Shown here: in pieces, positions 47,590-59,959 of the stretch
How positions within the stretch are numbered: position 1 is the first letter of the stretch
How the letters are laid out: each line of letters opens with the position of its first letter
NCBI GenBank assembly: GCA_007258455.2
Contig: VDFB02047230.1
Span: 156,930,635-156,994,634 of the forward strand
Direction of reading: 5' to 3'
Source: Sequoia sempervirens
Lineage: Eukaryota; Streptophyta; Pinopsida; Cupressales; Cupressaceae
DNA: 64,000 nt
Notes under the pieces: generated by a model
What the model saw: only the letters and a program-made list of their open reading frames with translations
Databases searched by the model: none
What the model was told of the DNA's origin: nothing
Program-made: the position numbers and the translations under genes

Positions 47590-48940
47590 AGGCAAGCTTT
47601 CATTTCCCTCTATCAAGAGTTCCAAGATGTATTCGTATGGGAATATTCTAATTTAAAGGGTTTTGATCCCCAAGTTTCCTAACATACCATTGAGCTTGAG
47701 CCAAACTCAAAACCTATTAGGCAGAAATAGAGACCTTTAAACCCCAAACTTGAGCCCCTTATGGTCAAAGAGTTGACCAAGCTGATTGAGGGAGACATCA
47801 TTTTTCCAATCAAACACACCTCATGGGTCTCTAATCTTGTCTGGGTTAGAAATAAAAATAGTGAAATTATGTTGTGTGTTGACTTTAGAGACATCAATAA
47901 ATCCTTGCTAAAGGATCATTATCTACTACCCTCAATGGAGCATATTCTGCAAATTGTAGCTGGTTCAGAAAGCTTCTCATTACTTGATGGTTATTCAAGT
48001 TATAACCAAGTTTTAGTCAAAGAAGAGGATCAGAACAATACTTCCTTCACCACAAAATGGGGCACCATGGCTTATAAAAGGATACCTTTTGGCCTATCCA
48101 ATGTTGGTGCCACGTTTCAAATGGCAATGGACAAGGCATTTAAAGGTTTGATTCACAAACTTGTACTTATTTACCTTGATGATGTAACTGTGTTTTCAAA
48201 GAAGGATGATGAACACCTTGCACATTTGAAACAAGTATTTGAGAGGTGTAGTGAGTATGGTATATACCTCAACCCCAAGAAATGTATCTTTGTTGTCCAT
48301 GAAGGAAATATTTTAGGACATATTGTGTCAAAATAGGGGATCACCATTGATCTAGAAAGAGTAAGTACCATTTTGGATATGCCCTTGCCCAACCATAAAA
48401 AGGGGCTACAAAGTTTTCTTGGTAGAATCAATTTCGTCAAAAGGTTTATTCCTGACATTTCCAATCTCTTGAAACCACTAACTGCAACGTTAAAAAAGAA
48501 TGCCAATTTCAGCTAGACCAAGGAGGCCAAGAATAGTTTTAAAGTCATAAAGGAAGCTTTATTAGCAACCCCTACTTTGGTAAACCCAAACTTCTGAAAA
48601 GATTTCATTTTATATGCTTTTGGTAGCATTGATATAATTTCTGCAATACTGGTACAACAGAACGATGCTAGCCTAACCAATTGCTTTTTTTATCCAATGA
48701 TTAGAGTATGAAAAAAGATATACTTTTGTAGAGAAACATGTACTTGCTACCATCAGAAGCTTGAGGAAGTTCAAACCCCTAATTTCTAATAGCAAGGTGC
48801 ATTTAATGGTTGCTCACCCAAGTGTGAAGGAATTCTTGCTAAGCAGGGATCTAAATGATAAGAGGTTAGGTTGGATTACAAAGGTTATGGAGTATGATGT
48901 TGACATCAAGATAACAAATCTTGTCAGGGGTAAAGGGCTA
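47590..48940 (+). pseudogene. Reverse transcriptase and classical RNase H
   Basis: A frame change near 47560 (beside an A run) precedes FQDVFVWEYSNLKGFDP. RT runs through WVSNLVWVRNKN, LCVDFRDINKS (catalytic Asp), FTTKWGTMAYKRIPFGL and the active site YLDD at 48172-48183, to ILGHIVSK at 48336. The thumb (LQSFLGRINFVKRFIPDI) and classical gypsy RNase H follow: DFILYAFGSID near 48601, then after another frameshift EKHVLATIRSLRKF and WITKVMEYDVDI near 48900. The first RNase H catalytic Asp is not evident (YAFGS), so this domain looks degenerate. Stops at 48334, 48516, 48597 and 48708 and the frameshifts make it dead. Confidence 0.9.
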
Positions 48941-49079
48941 TGTGAACAACTAGATACAAAGGCTGAAAATGAAGGAAATGTAAAAACAGAGGTAGTTCTA
49001 GTTGCTGATAATAGGCTTGAAGCAAATGCAGCTACAACAAATACGGGTTGGGTGCAAGATATGACTCACTTTTTTCAAA

Positions 49080-50301
49080 CTGGTGAGTGTCCACCAGGTT
49101 TAGATAAAGCCAAACGTAGGTATTTCAGACTACAGTCTATTCCTTATGTTCTGATTGACAACATTCTTTTTGGAAAGGACATTAATGGTGTCCTCCTGAG
49201 ATGCATTGGTCAACATCAAGTTGATAAAGTACTTCATGAGTTCCATGATGGAACTGTAGGGGGTCATTTTTCCCCAAGAACGACTACATGGAAAATAATG
49301 AGAGTTGGCTATTATTGGCCAAGATGGTTTAAAGATGCCCATGCTTGGGCCAGGAAGTGTGTAAAATGTGCCATTTTTGTAGGCAAAGAGAGGTTGTCAG
49401 CTTTACCATTGTAGCCTATTCAAGTTGAGCAACCCTTCATGAGATGGTGCATTGATTTTATAGGTGCCATTAACCCACCTTCAAGTGCAGTTCACAAGTG
49501 GGTACTTATTGCAACCAATTATTTCACATGATGGACTGAAGTGGTGGCTTTGAAAGAAGCCAATGCAAGTGTTGTTTTAAATTTTTATGATGATTTGGTA
49601 ACCAAATTTTGGGTACCTGAGTCAATCATTTTTGATAATGCTTTGGTGTTTGTTGGGTTAAGAGTAAGTGATTGGGCTGTAAAAATGGCATCCATCTAAA
49701 TACCTCATCAAATTATTACCCTCAAGGTAATGGTTTGGCTGAGTCAACCAATAAAAACCTGATCAAGATCATCAAAAGTAATTTGGAAGATAACCAAAGA
49801 ACTTGGCATAACAAGTTAAAATCTGCCTGGTGGGTAGATAGGATAACTTCAGAAAATTCCATTGGAAACTCCCCTTATGTACTGGTATATGGTAAAGAGG
49901 CAAGGCTAGCTTTATCAGTTGAGCTTCCAGCTCTTGATATAATGAACCAGCTTGAAATGTTTGAAGAGGAGGACCCAATGGCTGTCTGATATGCACAACT
50001 TATGGAGCTGGATGAAACCATAAGTAGAGCCATGAAAACAATGGAGCTGCATCAACTCCAAACCAAGAAGGTGTTTGATAAAAGAGCAACACCTAGGGTG
50101 TTCAAAGAGGGAGATGTTCTGAAATGGGATGAATTGAAGAGCAAGCCTAGAAAGCATACCAAGTTTGATAGAATGTGGAGTGCCCCGTTTGTCATTACAA
50201 AGTGCAAAGAGCACAATAATTTTCAACTATCATCAATGGATGGAGAAGCTCTGCCTATCCCAATCAATGGGATACACCTCAAACTCTATTTTGAGGTATG
50301 A
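49080..50301 (+). pseudogene. Integrase of the 21.4-kb element
   Basis: Zinc-binding domain: HQVDKVLHEFHDG ... CVKC (about 49207-49370). Catalytic core: FIGAI with CID before it (Asp near 49452), then SIIFDNALVF (Asp near 49635), then YYPQGNGLAESTNK (Glu near 49742). All three DDE residues are still present, unlike the 34-kb element. The C-terminal region (about 50002-50301) has FKEGDVLKWDE and IHLKLYFEV, then TGA. Breaks include TAG at 49412, TGA near 49530, a frameshift near 49660-49672 and TGA at 49987. It would insert the cDNA and make the 5-bp target duplication seen at the element ends. Confidence 0.9.
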
Positions 50302-50603
50302 TCTAAAACTGCTCTTGTACATATTAGAGTAGATTTTGTTTCCTCTAAGTGTTGATGCACATTAGTTAGGTTTTCTAGTTTTCCCTAAGTGTTGTTTTAC
50401 TCAGTTAGGTGGTAGTTTTCCTTCTGCATTGTTGTTTTCCTTGGTTTTCAAAGTGTTTCTTGCTGGTGTTATGAGTTACAACTATTTGCAATGTTGTTTT
50501 CAAGTAGTGTTGGTTTTTTGAGGGACCTCGTGCCCAATGGATAACATAAAAGGAAACTAGTCTCATGTTTAGCATGCAAAAATATAGTAAATGTTGCCAG
50601 AAA
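50302..50603 (+). other. Untranslated stretch between integrase and 3' LTR
   Basis: T-rich sequence, then AAAAGGAAACTAG about 55 bases before the LTR. No clear polypurine tract directly abuts the LTR. Confidence 0.5.
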
Positions 50604-51123
50604 TGTTACCTAATTTTTAGCTTTTAGTTGAAATTAGGTAACCTAGTGTTTGTTCTTTTCATGTTGTTTAAACAGTTAAAGATAAACTATGAAACTGCTA
50701 GTTCCAATATGTAGGAAGGAGTGATTGTTAAGTAAATCAGATTACATTTTGTCATTTCAATGGTGCATTACAACAAACGAGAAAGAGTATCATGTATTCA
50801 AATGTAATTTCTTTTATTGATAATCATTAAGGTACATGTCCCTCACAAGCCAAGGGAATAACTCTCTTATTCAATGAAAATAAGAAACAACTCATACATG
50901 AATAAGTAGAATGAAACAAGAGAATGTGCATGTAAGAATGGAACCAATCATTGCCTGTGAATGACTAGTTACAAGTCGGTCATTGTCATGGTGTTGCTAC
51001 CTTGAACCACTTGTGTCCCTCCCAGCTCCGTAGCACTCCTCACCCTACATCTGAAGAAAACATGACGTTAGAGCGAAGCTCCAAGCAATGAAACATTCAA
51101 TCCTTTCATACACACCTACCTAT

Positions 51124-53910
51124 TGTTGGTTCTCAATTGTGATCATATGGTTTGTCCTTGATGTCAAAATCCCTTTCAATTGATTCTACTTGTTGACAGT
51201 TTCTAATTGGTTTCTCATGCTTTATCTTGTGATAGAAAAGGAACATTTTGGCGTGAAAATGCTTGGGTCTCCCTGATCCATTTCTCTAAGAAATGTTTGT
51301 GTTGCCTATCGACAAGTCATTTTCTTATGTCATGACGATTTGTTTTTACATATAGGTATCTTTTGGTGTGACAGTGATCGTGGTCTTGGCGATAGAAGAA
51401 AAGTCTATTGGCATGAGGTTTGTTCACCGCTGTGAGGTCTTACCGAATGAGTTGGGTCTCACCGACTAATGCATATGGTGGTTCATCGGCGTAAGTGTTC
51501 TCTATCGGCATATGTTATTTCATCGCTATGTGGTCTTAGCAAAATTGCAATGTCACACCGACCGATGGTGGATGGATGTGTATCGGCAAGAGTCAAGGTT
51601 TTCAGAATAGGTCTCAGTGAAGTGGTTTTGTCTCGCCGACAACACATATGGGATTCACTTCAGCCAGACTTGGAGTATTCGGTTTAGCATCTCAGCGAAT
51701 TCAAGTGGGTCTCATCGATGGAATACATATGGACATTGATATGCCTCGGCGAACAAGAATGAGCACGTGGGATTTCGGTAAGACTCATGAGTTTCGATGT
51801 AGAGTCTCAGCGAACCCGTCAAGTCTTGGCGACTAAGTCTAATGAGGGGCTTTCGGCGAGAGGTTTGTAATGTCTCAGTGACTCAGAGTGGATAAAGTAT
51901 TTTGATATGACTCATGTGCATCGAAGAAATGTCTTGGCGAGTTTGAATTCTTATACCGACCGACAACATAAAGGCATACATCTCGGTAAGAGCTAGGGTT
52001 TTCGGCGTGAGGTCTCGGTGAGTGACCTCCGGTTTCGCCAATGGAACACAAAAGGTCTTTGTCAGCATAGGAACAGTCTTGTCTCAGTGACACAGAAGAT
52101 GGTTGGTGACTTTTGGTATGACTCAAGCATTCTACAAGAGGTATCCCCAATGACGGTATGCTATAGCGACACTCATAAGATAGAAGGATGCATCGGTGAG
52201 AGAACCATTATGTTACAGCGACTTACAAGGGATAAAGTCTTTCGGTGAAACTCAATGCAGTCTACGAGAGGTCTTCCTGACTCTGAGGGGTCTTGGTGAA
52301 AGTGATAACTAAGGGGAATGACTGGCAATTTAATTGCCTTTGGCAAGACGATCTGGATGTCTCGGCGAATAGGTGTGATTTCAGGGTGTTTCGGTATGAC
52401 TTGAAACAATCTACAAGATGTCTCCCTGATGGTTTGAAGTTATAGCGACATACATGATAGATGGACTCATCGGCAAGAAAAACCATGTGTCACGGCGACC
52501 AATGTGTATCAAGTGGGCTTTTGGTAAAACACAGTGTGGTCTACAAGATGTCTTTCCGATATCAAAAGGCTATAGCGATAGTGAATGGAACAAAAGGGAA
52601 TCTCGGTGAGAAAGACTCTTGAGTCTCAGCAACTGTAACAAATATAACAGAAATGTGATCTAGAGGAAACATAAAAGATCTTCAATATGGTTTCTCCCCG
52701 ATGGCAGAGGGTCATGGCGACACACAGGGACAAAAGGAACATAGTTCGCATAAGGTCATTGTGAATCACAAAGAACATGTGGCGACTGTTGTCTCAGTAA
52801 ATGATTAACGAAGACTCATACACTATGGCCAACATGGATTTTTCTAAGAATAGTTGCATGCTGATATCTTTGGTTGGCATTGAATCTCTGGAAGATATTC
52901 TCTGAGATTTCAGAGGATACAATTTTCTATTTGTGGGTTGTCATGACTTTGATGAAAATCTTTCTATCACAATTTGAAATCTCCTGATTCAGCGCAGAAA
53001 TTAAAAGCTCTATGGATAGGCGTTACTCTGATTTTTACCATAATCTATAGATCATTATGAATCAGATTCATTTTCAAAAATCAGCAAGAGAATTTGAGAA
53101 TCTGGTGAAAAACGCTTGTTGAAGATTTCTTCGTAAATGACACACTTGGAATGTATATAAAAACCAATGTTGAAAATAGTGAAGATGCTGCTGGTGGGTA
53201 ATTCTGAGAGATAGTTATTTTGGCCGTATCAAGAGATGTATTGGAAAACTCTGTAATACAAGAGTTGGATTCCTAGAGTATCAGAAGCAGAGTGTTATGA
53301 ACTTAACTGTAAACAGAGTGATCCTCTGATATATTATGATTGTAATTCTGAAATCCGAGTAAGGGTTCGGTGCTCCTTGAGATTGGTGTCTCTAAATGAG
53401 GGGTTGGTGCTCCTTGAGTTGGTGCTCAAAAGTTTAGCCTATAAGGCATTGTTAAAAGTGGTTTTTGAAGATTAAGCCAGTAAGGCAGTTTAGGAGTGGT
53501 TTTTCTACCCTAGGAGGGTTTTCCACTCAGAAAATCTTTTGTATCTTTGTTCTTCTGTGTGCTCACTATTTTTCTGTGTTGTTGTTTCAGTTCACTGTTG
53601 GGTTTATTACTGTTCTCAATTCTGTTTATGAACGATTACATTCAACTCATGAATGCATTAATCAGAGTAATATTGAGATCAAATCTGAGCTATGTTTTTG
53701 GCAAATGCAAGATATCTCACTCAAATCATATTGTCATAAGTTGTCTAATAGACTGAGTTAATGTTGTCATATCTTTGTGCTTTTAAATGTGATTACTCTA
53801 CTCTATTGTTGAAAGAAAAGGAAATCAGATTGTAAAATCTTGGTCAAAGTTGAAAAAGTGTAGACACTGATTCACTCCCCCCCTCTAAGTGTCTGTCCAT
53901 AACTCTAACA
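51124..53910 (+). mobile_element. Copia-type solo LTR, 2787 bp
   Basis: It runs TGTTGGTTCT...AACTCTAACA with perfect 5-bp target duplications CCTAT (51119-51123 and 53911-53915). The empty site is intact in the other LTR at 38525-38529. The 3' end (GATTCACTCCCCCCCTCTAAGTGT-like, near 53870-53893) is typical of SIRE/Maximus-type copia LTRs. No internal region is present, so it arose by recombination between two LTRs. It contains a CpG-bearing repeat field at 51390-52780. Confidence 0.93.
51390..52780. repeat. TCTCGGCGA-type degenerate repeat field in the solo LTR
   Basis: Dozens of copies of a 9-10 base core reading TCTCGGCGA, TCTCAGCGA, TCTCGGTGA, TTCGGCGAG or ATAGCGAC occur every 15-40 bases. 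Variants differ mostly by CG to TG or CA, as expected from decay of methylated CpG. No coding sequence. Confidence 0.8.
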
Positions 53911-56900
53911 CCTATGCATGTATAAACTGATCCATAAATGCATTAAAATAAAACATCCAACATATGCATTTATTTTCTAACTGTTTGCTTCATGTGCAGA
54001 TTTAGGATAAGTCTGATTATTGTTTCATTATCAGATCAAATACAACATGTGGGGTAAATGTCGCTCCCACAAGGGTAGAGCTCAACATGCTTTGAAAGAA
54101 AATTAAATTGATCAACTTGATCAAAGATTTATCTCTTATCAATGCATTAAAACAATATGGAATCACACCAATTGATCAACTTTCATTATCAAATTCAAAA
54201 GATCCAACATACTATGTTGATATGTCTTTCAATATTTTTAAGTGGACCCTTGATCCATTCTATGAAAAGAAGTGATTTTGGAGATGCATCAAGTTCAATT
54301 ATGCATCAAGTGTCTTCATAGATCCATCAAGTTTAATTATGCATCTTCTAAACAATGAGGAAGGATTTCAAGTTGTTGTCAAGCCCCTCACCGTAACCCT
54401 ATAGGACAGTCACATATCACAAAGGAAAGTGAGTTGTTAGGTCACCCACATATGTGAGAGGTGGTTGTCCAATAAAGTTACAATGAGGAAATTGTGTGTA
54501 TTTATTACACATAACAGAAAACAAGAGCAACGGTTTAATCAATTTCATGGTACAAGTACATATAGACAACAATCACAAAGGTATATGCTACAAGACAACC
54601 ATGAAGGTTAGGACAACAATAATGAATGAGGCAACACAGGTTGATCAAATGATTTTGGGGTAATAAAGAAAGGCAACAGAACTCCAATTTCCCATGCATA
54701 AGTGAATGACACCAATGTCAAAGAAAGGAATGCCAAGAGACAAGCTCAGGTTGCACAAGGATTTATTCAAGGACTTCCCAATCAAACATTAGACAAGAAA
54801 TGCTTCCATATCACCTTCAAATGAATGATGTTTGAAGGAAAAGCACAAAAGGCAAAGACATTCAAGAAACATCAACTCTAGTTGACATAGATATGTGCAT
54901 ATCATGAATATGTCATTATAAGATGTTTATGACAACAATGGAACCATCATATGATGTGATCACTTCTAATGGGACAATCGTGTGCATTGGCAGGAGCAAA
55001 TGGGCTTCAAGGTAAGTTAACAATTCAATGCATAAATAATGGGCAGTGAATCAACAAAGTAAGTATGATATTGAGTTAGTAGTTGTGGAGCACCAACATC
55101 ATGTAGAACAAAGAGTATTAAGTCTTCACAGTGCTCCTATAGCAGTGGAATATGGGTATTAGGCCTAAAGACTTTCAATGAACATTAATGATGGTTTCCA
55201 ATTGTACACTTACCTAATGGAAGTCACCATTCTGATGCAAGAGGAAGAAACATATGCTCTATTTTGAAAGACTGTGACTTTCATGGTGATAGAAATAAAT
55301 TGTGCATTGTAAAGAGATGTTGACAACAAGTCAGTATAGCTGGTTTTTTTTGGATGTATGGTCTATGCATCATAACCTTGTATGAGAATTGGAGCAGCAG
55401 TTCAATCCAGAGGCACATGAGGTGTCATTGTTAACATAGGCATTAAATATCATGCTTTCAGCAATAAGTGATTGATGAGGAAAGATAAATCAAAGACAGT
55501 GCTATTGATGCATCATTAAAAGATAGTGACACTGCACAAGAAAAATTCTCTCTATGTGATCTCATACAAGCTACAAAGCAGTCCTAAGAGGGTAAATGAG
55601 ACAACAATGCAATACTCTCATGAATAGGAACAACAACAATGCATGCTGGCATCATGCTATAGCACACCAATATGCAATGCAAGTATATGGTAGTCTTGTC
55701 TAAGGAAAAGTGAGAAGGTGCATGATCATCAAAATGAATTCCACTTTATTGTGCATTACATGAAAGGAAAAGAAGCTTCAGCCTTCAACCTCTGTCATCA
55801 TTGAAGTATAGGATGACAAATTATAGATGGAATAAGAATGGGATATGGAAGCACTAGTATTAGAAATTCAGGCCTCAAATTTGCACTAAGAGTGTAAGTT
55901 GCTGAAGTCTGAGAAAATAAGTAAAACCATACAATGATAATTCAAATGGAGATTCATTCATACCTTATCTGTCATAAATAGCCAACAATGGAAACATGAA
56001 TATTTTGGCAGTCACATGACATGTCATGACAAATAGATGGTGGATCACAACAAGGAAGGACTAGGTCCATATGCCACATAGCATATTGCAAGGTATTGTA
56101 CAGTATTATGGGGATAGGAATTTGTCACTGGTTGAGTGAATATGTGAAACCCAGATACAAGACTTTAGGGGCAGAAACTTTCATCTTAGGTGCCTGAACA
56201 AAGCATGTGTCTTAAAAATTCAAGTCTGAAAGACAGCAAGCAAAAGAGTTTCATTTGTCAAATGTCACTTTTTCAAAAGGCTTGGGATACATTGTGAATG
56301 GTATGCTCAATAATATCAACAGAATAGTCTTGAAACAATGTTAAAAACAAACATGCACTAAGGAGCCACTTAAGGAAGGATTTTTCTCATTTGATGTTGG
56401 AGGGTATTTCATTATGAAAAGAACTAAAAGTTCTTTACTACACAAAAAGAAGCAAGGTAATCATGACATTTTCAGAAAATAGTAAAAGGAAAGTATTCAC
56501 AATGACCAAACCCATTATGGGGTTTTTCTCTCAAAAACATTCTACCAAAATGAAACATTTTATAGAAAATCCAGTTAAATGCCTTCTAAAGGACACATTT
56601 TGTTACAAGCTGAGGTTTCCAGTGTACCCGTATGGTGCAATGACATTTCCCCATTTTGCACAAAATCTAGAAGTTGTTTCTTCAAATTGAAAACATTACC
56701 CATCTGGGTTTGTTACAAATCTGTGAAGAAAATAACAATTTGATAGACATGCTATAGGAGCTAAAAGAAAAAGAAAGGCCATTTATGCATTATGACAAGC
56801 CGTGGTGAGCAATGGCCTTTTTCTGCAAATATAAAAAAACCCACTTGGGGTTTCGATCAAATGCAGCAACATTATTTTTTTTTACAAGAAAATGAAATGA

Positions 56901-59377
56901 ACTTGCAAAGAATCCACTATATTCTGCAAAAATCTGAGCTTTGTAGAAAAAATCTAGTGACCCATGTGGGTTTTTTAGTAACAATGGAAGAATTTATCAA
57001 AATGCATGCTACAGGAGACCCAAGCAGGGTTTTTTTATAAATAAATTCAGAAATAGACAGAAAATCACAAATGCAAGAAGACCCAGTTTACATAATGAGG
57101 GTCGAGCCACATTTTGGCTTTTTCTTTTTCTATTTCCTAGAAACCCATATGGGTTATTAACTTTATCAATGTTTGTGAAATACAAGAAGGAAAACAAAAA
57201 AAAGTATGAGGGTTAAGAGAGAAATGAGTAGAAACTTTTTTTTCTATTCATGGCCACAACCAGTAAGTCTTTTCCTTTAGGAAAACAACAAAAACACAAT
57301 AGGGTATCGTTATTTTCAAATACAGAATGAAGAAAAGAAATTTGTGCTTCATGGTCAGTTAGAAACAAAAGAAAATCAAAATGGAGGAGTTGATTCGAAT
57401 CACCTGGAGGTTGCTCACAAGTTTTGCAAAACTTTCAACCTTGTGCTTCTAAAAAGCTTCATTGAGTTCTCATGGTAGCTGTCAACAAGAAGAGCAATAA
57501 CAAGAAAGTAGAAATGAACCAACAATGGTCAGAATCCTCTATAGGTCATGACCGTTAAACTTAGAATGGCCTTCAAATGATACGAAAAAACCAAGTTTTG
57601 ATGCAAAAAGGGGAATTTACCTTGTTTTCCACTATATCCATCAAAAAGTCACCACAAAAACGAGTCAAAATATCCATATTTTGTGCGTGCAATTGAAACC
57701 CTATGGCAGCTGTATCATTTTCTCCAGAATGTTCAATGACCAAATGATGATGTTTTCTCATCATTTTGGTGTTTTATTATTTAGGATTTGACCCTTGAGT
57801 GTCGACGGGATTTTTTGTCCCATGTTTTAAAAATTGAAGCATGTGTTAAATGCAATGGGGGGGCCGAAAATTGACTTATTAACTTAGGCATGTTATGCCT
57901 TAAGTATTCCCTTTTGATTCAAAATAAAGCCAAGTCCTAAGTCCTCAATAATATAACATATGGGTGGGTCAATACAACACATGTGATGCCCTATTCTTTT
58001 TAATCAACATCATGTGACTTGGAATATACTTTCCAAGAGATTTGGAGGTCGGCCATATTGGCCAAGTATTTTGGAGCTTGTGATTCCTTTTGCAAACCAG
58101 TGAATATTGCCATGTGTTGAGTGATGCAGAATGTGGTGAGTTAGTAGTCCATGCCTTGGAGACTTTTATAAACTTTCAGCCATATCATCATATGTTTGCA
58201 TTGATTTTCAATGTTAGAATATCATGTAAGTAATTTGAAAATCACTTTCAATTGCTTTTCAAATGAAAATGTAATAAATTTTAATGGTGGGGCCCTTTAA
58301 ATTGAGCTTAATTGTAAAATGATTTGCTAAGTGGTGTTTTATAAATCACTTAACAAAATCACTATCTTTAATGCTTTGAAAATCCATGTGTTCTAAAAAA
58401 CACACATATTGCATGATGGGGAATGTGGTCAAAATTTTTTAGAGAACCAATGATGACTTGCAGAAGTGTGGGAAGTGTGAGATACTATTTTGATTGATTT
58501 TGGTGAAGAGGGAGGCCAGCTGGAGGCATTTTTGTCACACTTTTGGGATGGCTATTGACTTAGCTTGTTTTTTCTCCATGTAGAGGACATTTTGGAGACT
58601 TCTAGAAGGTTGTTTTGGGGCCATTTTTGTTTTATCTAAGGAGAATCTTCTAGAAACACTGGTGTGGGAGTTTTTTTGGGTGTTGGTTAAGTATGTTCAT
58701 TTTGAACATTTTAGGGAGTTCTTTCTTTTTCCAATTGAAGGATAGCTTTCTTTTCTTGGAATTGTTTTTCATGGACCTGCATTGTAACTCACATAGGCCT
58801 ATTATACAGTAAGTACTTTGAATTAATTGATTGGAGTATTTTACCTTCTCTCTTCATGTTTATGGTGTGTCATTAATGGTTGATCAATATTTTTGTGAAA
58901 AGTTATTTTACTTAGAAGCTTGTCCCATGTTTCATGCATCCATTTGATAGAAAATGCAAGTTTACAGGTTATAAACTTTGTTGTTTAATGGTGTTATTGA
59001 TTGTGAAGTCTATTTTTCTTTTTAATTTTTTTTTTACAGACCTCTTTATAAATTACTGATGTGAACTGTATTGGATAGGGAGTAGTGTGAGTTGGATTTT
59101 AAATATTGATTTGAATGTGCAAGGCTATTAGCAGGTCTAGGTTTTTGGTTTACCACATTAGTTTCTTTATGTATTGGGTTTATTTTATGCAATTTCTTAC
59201 CCTTAGCTCAAAGTTTAAAGTAGTTAGGTGGCATCAAAAAGGGGAAGCCAACCCTTATCACTAGAGGTCTGCTTTCAAACAAGTCACCTACAACCTAAAA
59301 GCAATCCAATGTTGGTCCAAATCTGCTAAGTGCAATTAAAAGCCTAGCAAATAGGGTGCAGATTTGGTGTTCTAACA

Positions 59378-59846
59378 GGTCTATCTCATATCATGGTGTT
59401 TCTTGTCCATTACAATAAACCACCCAATGATGATTAAAATGCAAAGGCTTAGTATAATGATATCAAAGTGAAGACATATCTTTCTTTCATGCTAACATAA
59501 ATCATCTTCAAGCTAATAATCTTCTTCCATCGCATCTAGATGATGTACTATGACACACAAAAATCACCTGCATTCATTACAATATTAGAATAGCATGTAT
59601 GTTACATACACATCCATTTGGCATAAGTAAATTAAAAAATGAAATCATTATCATATACATTTCATAACACAATGCATACAATGACTATATATCATATCTC
59701 ACATGCATCCATTACAACATAAATCAATTGCATCAATTATAATTAAAAGCATACATCATCATCATCACATAAGCATAAATCATAAAATCTCATCATTACA
59801 TCACATAAACATTTACACCATATAATTACTGCCAAAAGTGAATCAC

Positions 59847-59882
<36 letters not shown>

Positions 59883-59959
59883 TTGTGTGTGTCACAGTAT
59901 AATATCTAAGATGTATATAGAAAATGGAGCTCGTAGGCTCTATAATCATAATATAGTGT
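59378..59959. other. Resumed Tat 3' region, no gene; (GT)n microsatellite
   Basis: It begins with the GGTCT target duplication and continues the interrupted Tat sequence. It is rich in CAT/ATCA motifs. A TA/TG microsatellite occupies 59847-59892. Confidence 0.5.

Larger units (their letters stand above)
38011..59377 (+). mobile_element. Complete Ty3/gypsy LTR retrotransposon, 21.4 kb, with nested solo LTR
   Basis: The 5' LTR is 38011-43997 (5987 bp) and the 3' LTR is 50604-59377. Removing the 2787-bp nested insertion and its 5-bp duplication leaves 5982 bp. Both LTRs run TGTTAC...TCTAA(T/C)A. Perfect 5-bp target duplications GGTCT flank the element (38006-38010 and 59378-59382), and the sequence outside continues an interrupted Tat element. 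The internal region is 6.6 kb: primer-binding-like site, gag, protease, archaeal-type RNase H, RT, classical RNase H, integrase. It is inactive, with many stops and frameshifts. By eye the first 110 bp of the LTRs differ at about ten sites, so the insertion is old. Confidence 0.93.
50604..59377 (+). repeat. 3' LTR, interrupted by a solo LTR
   Basis: Matches 38011-43997 in order and orientation throughout, in two parts: 50604-51123 and 53911-59377. It ends TTTGGTGTTCTAACA at 59377. The hairpin at its start (50605-50642) is maintained despite substitutions. Confidence 0.93.
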
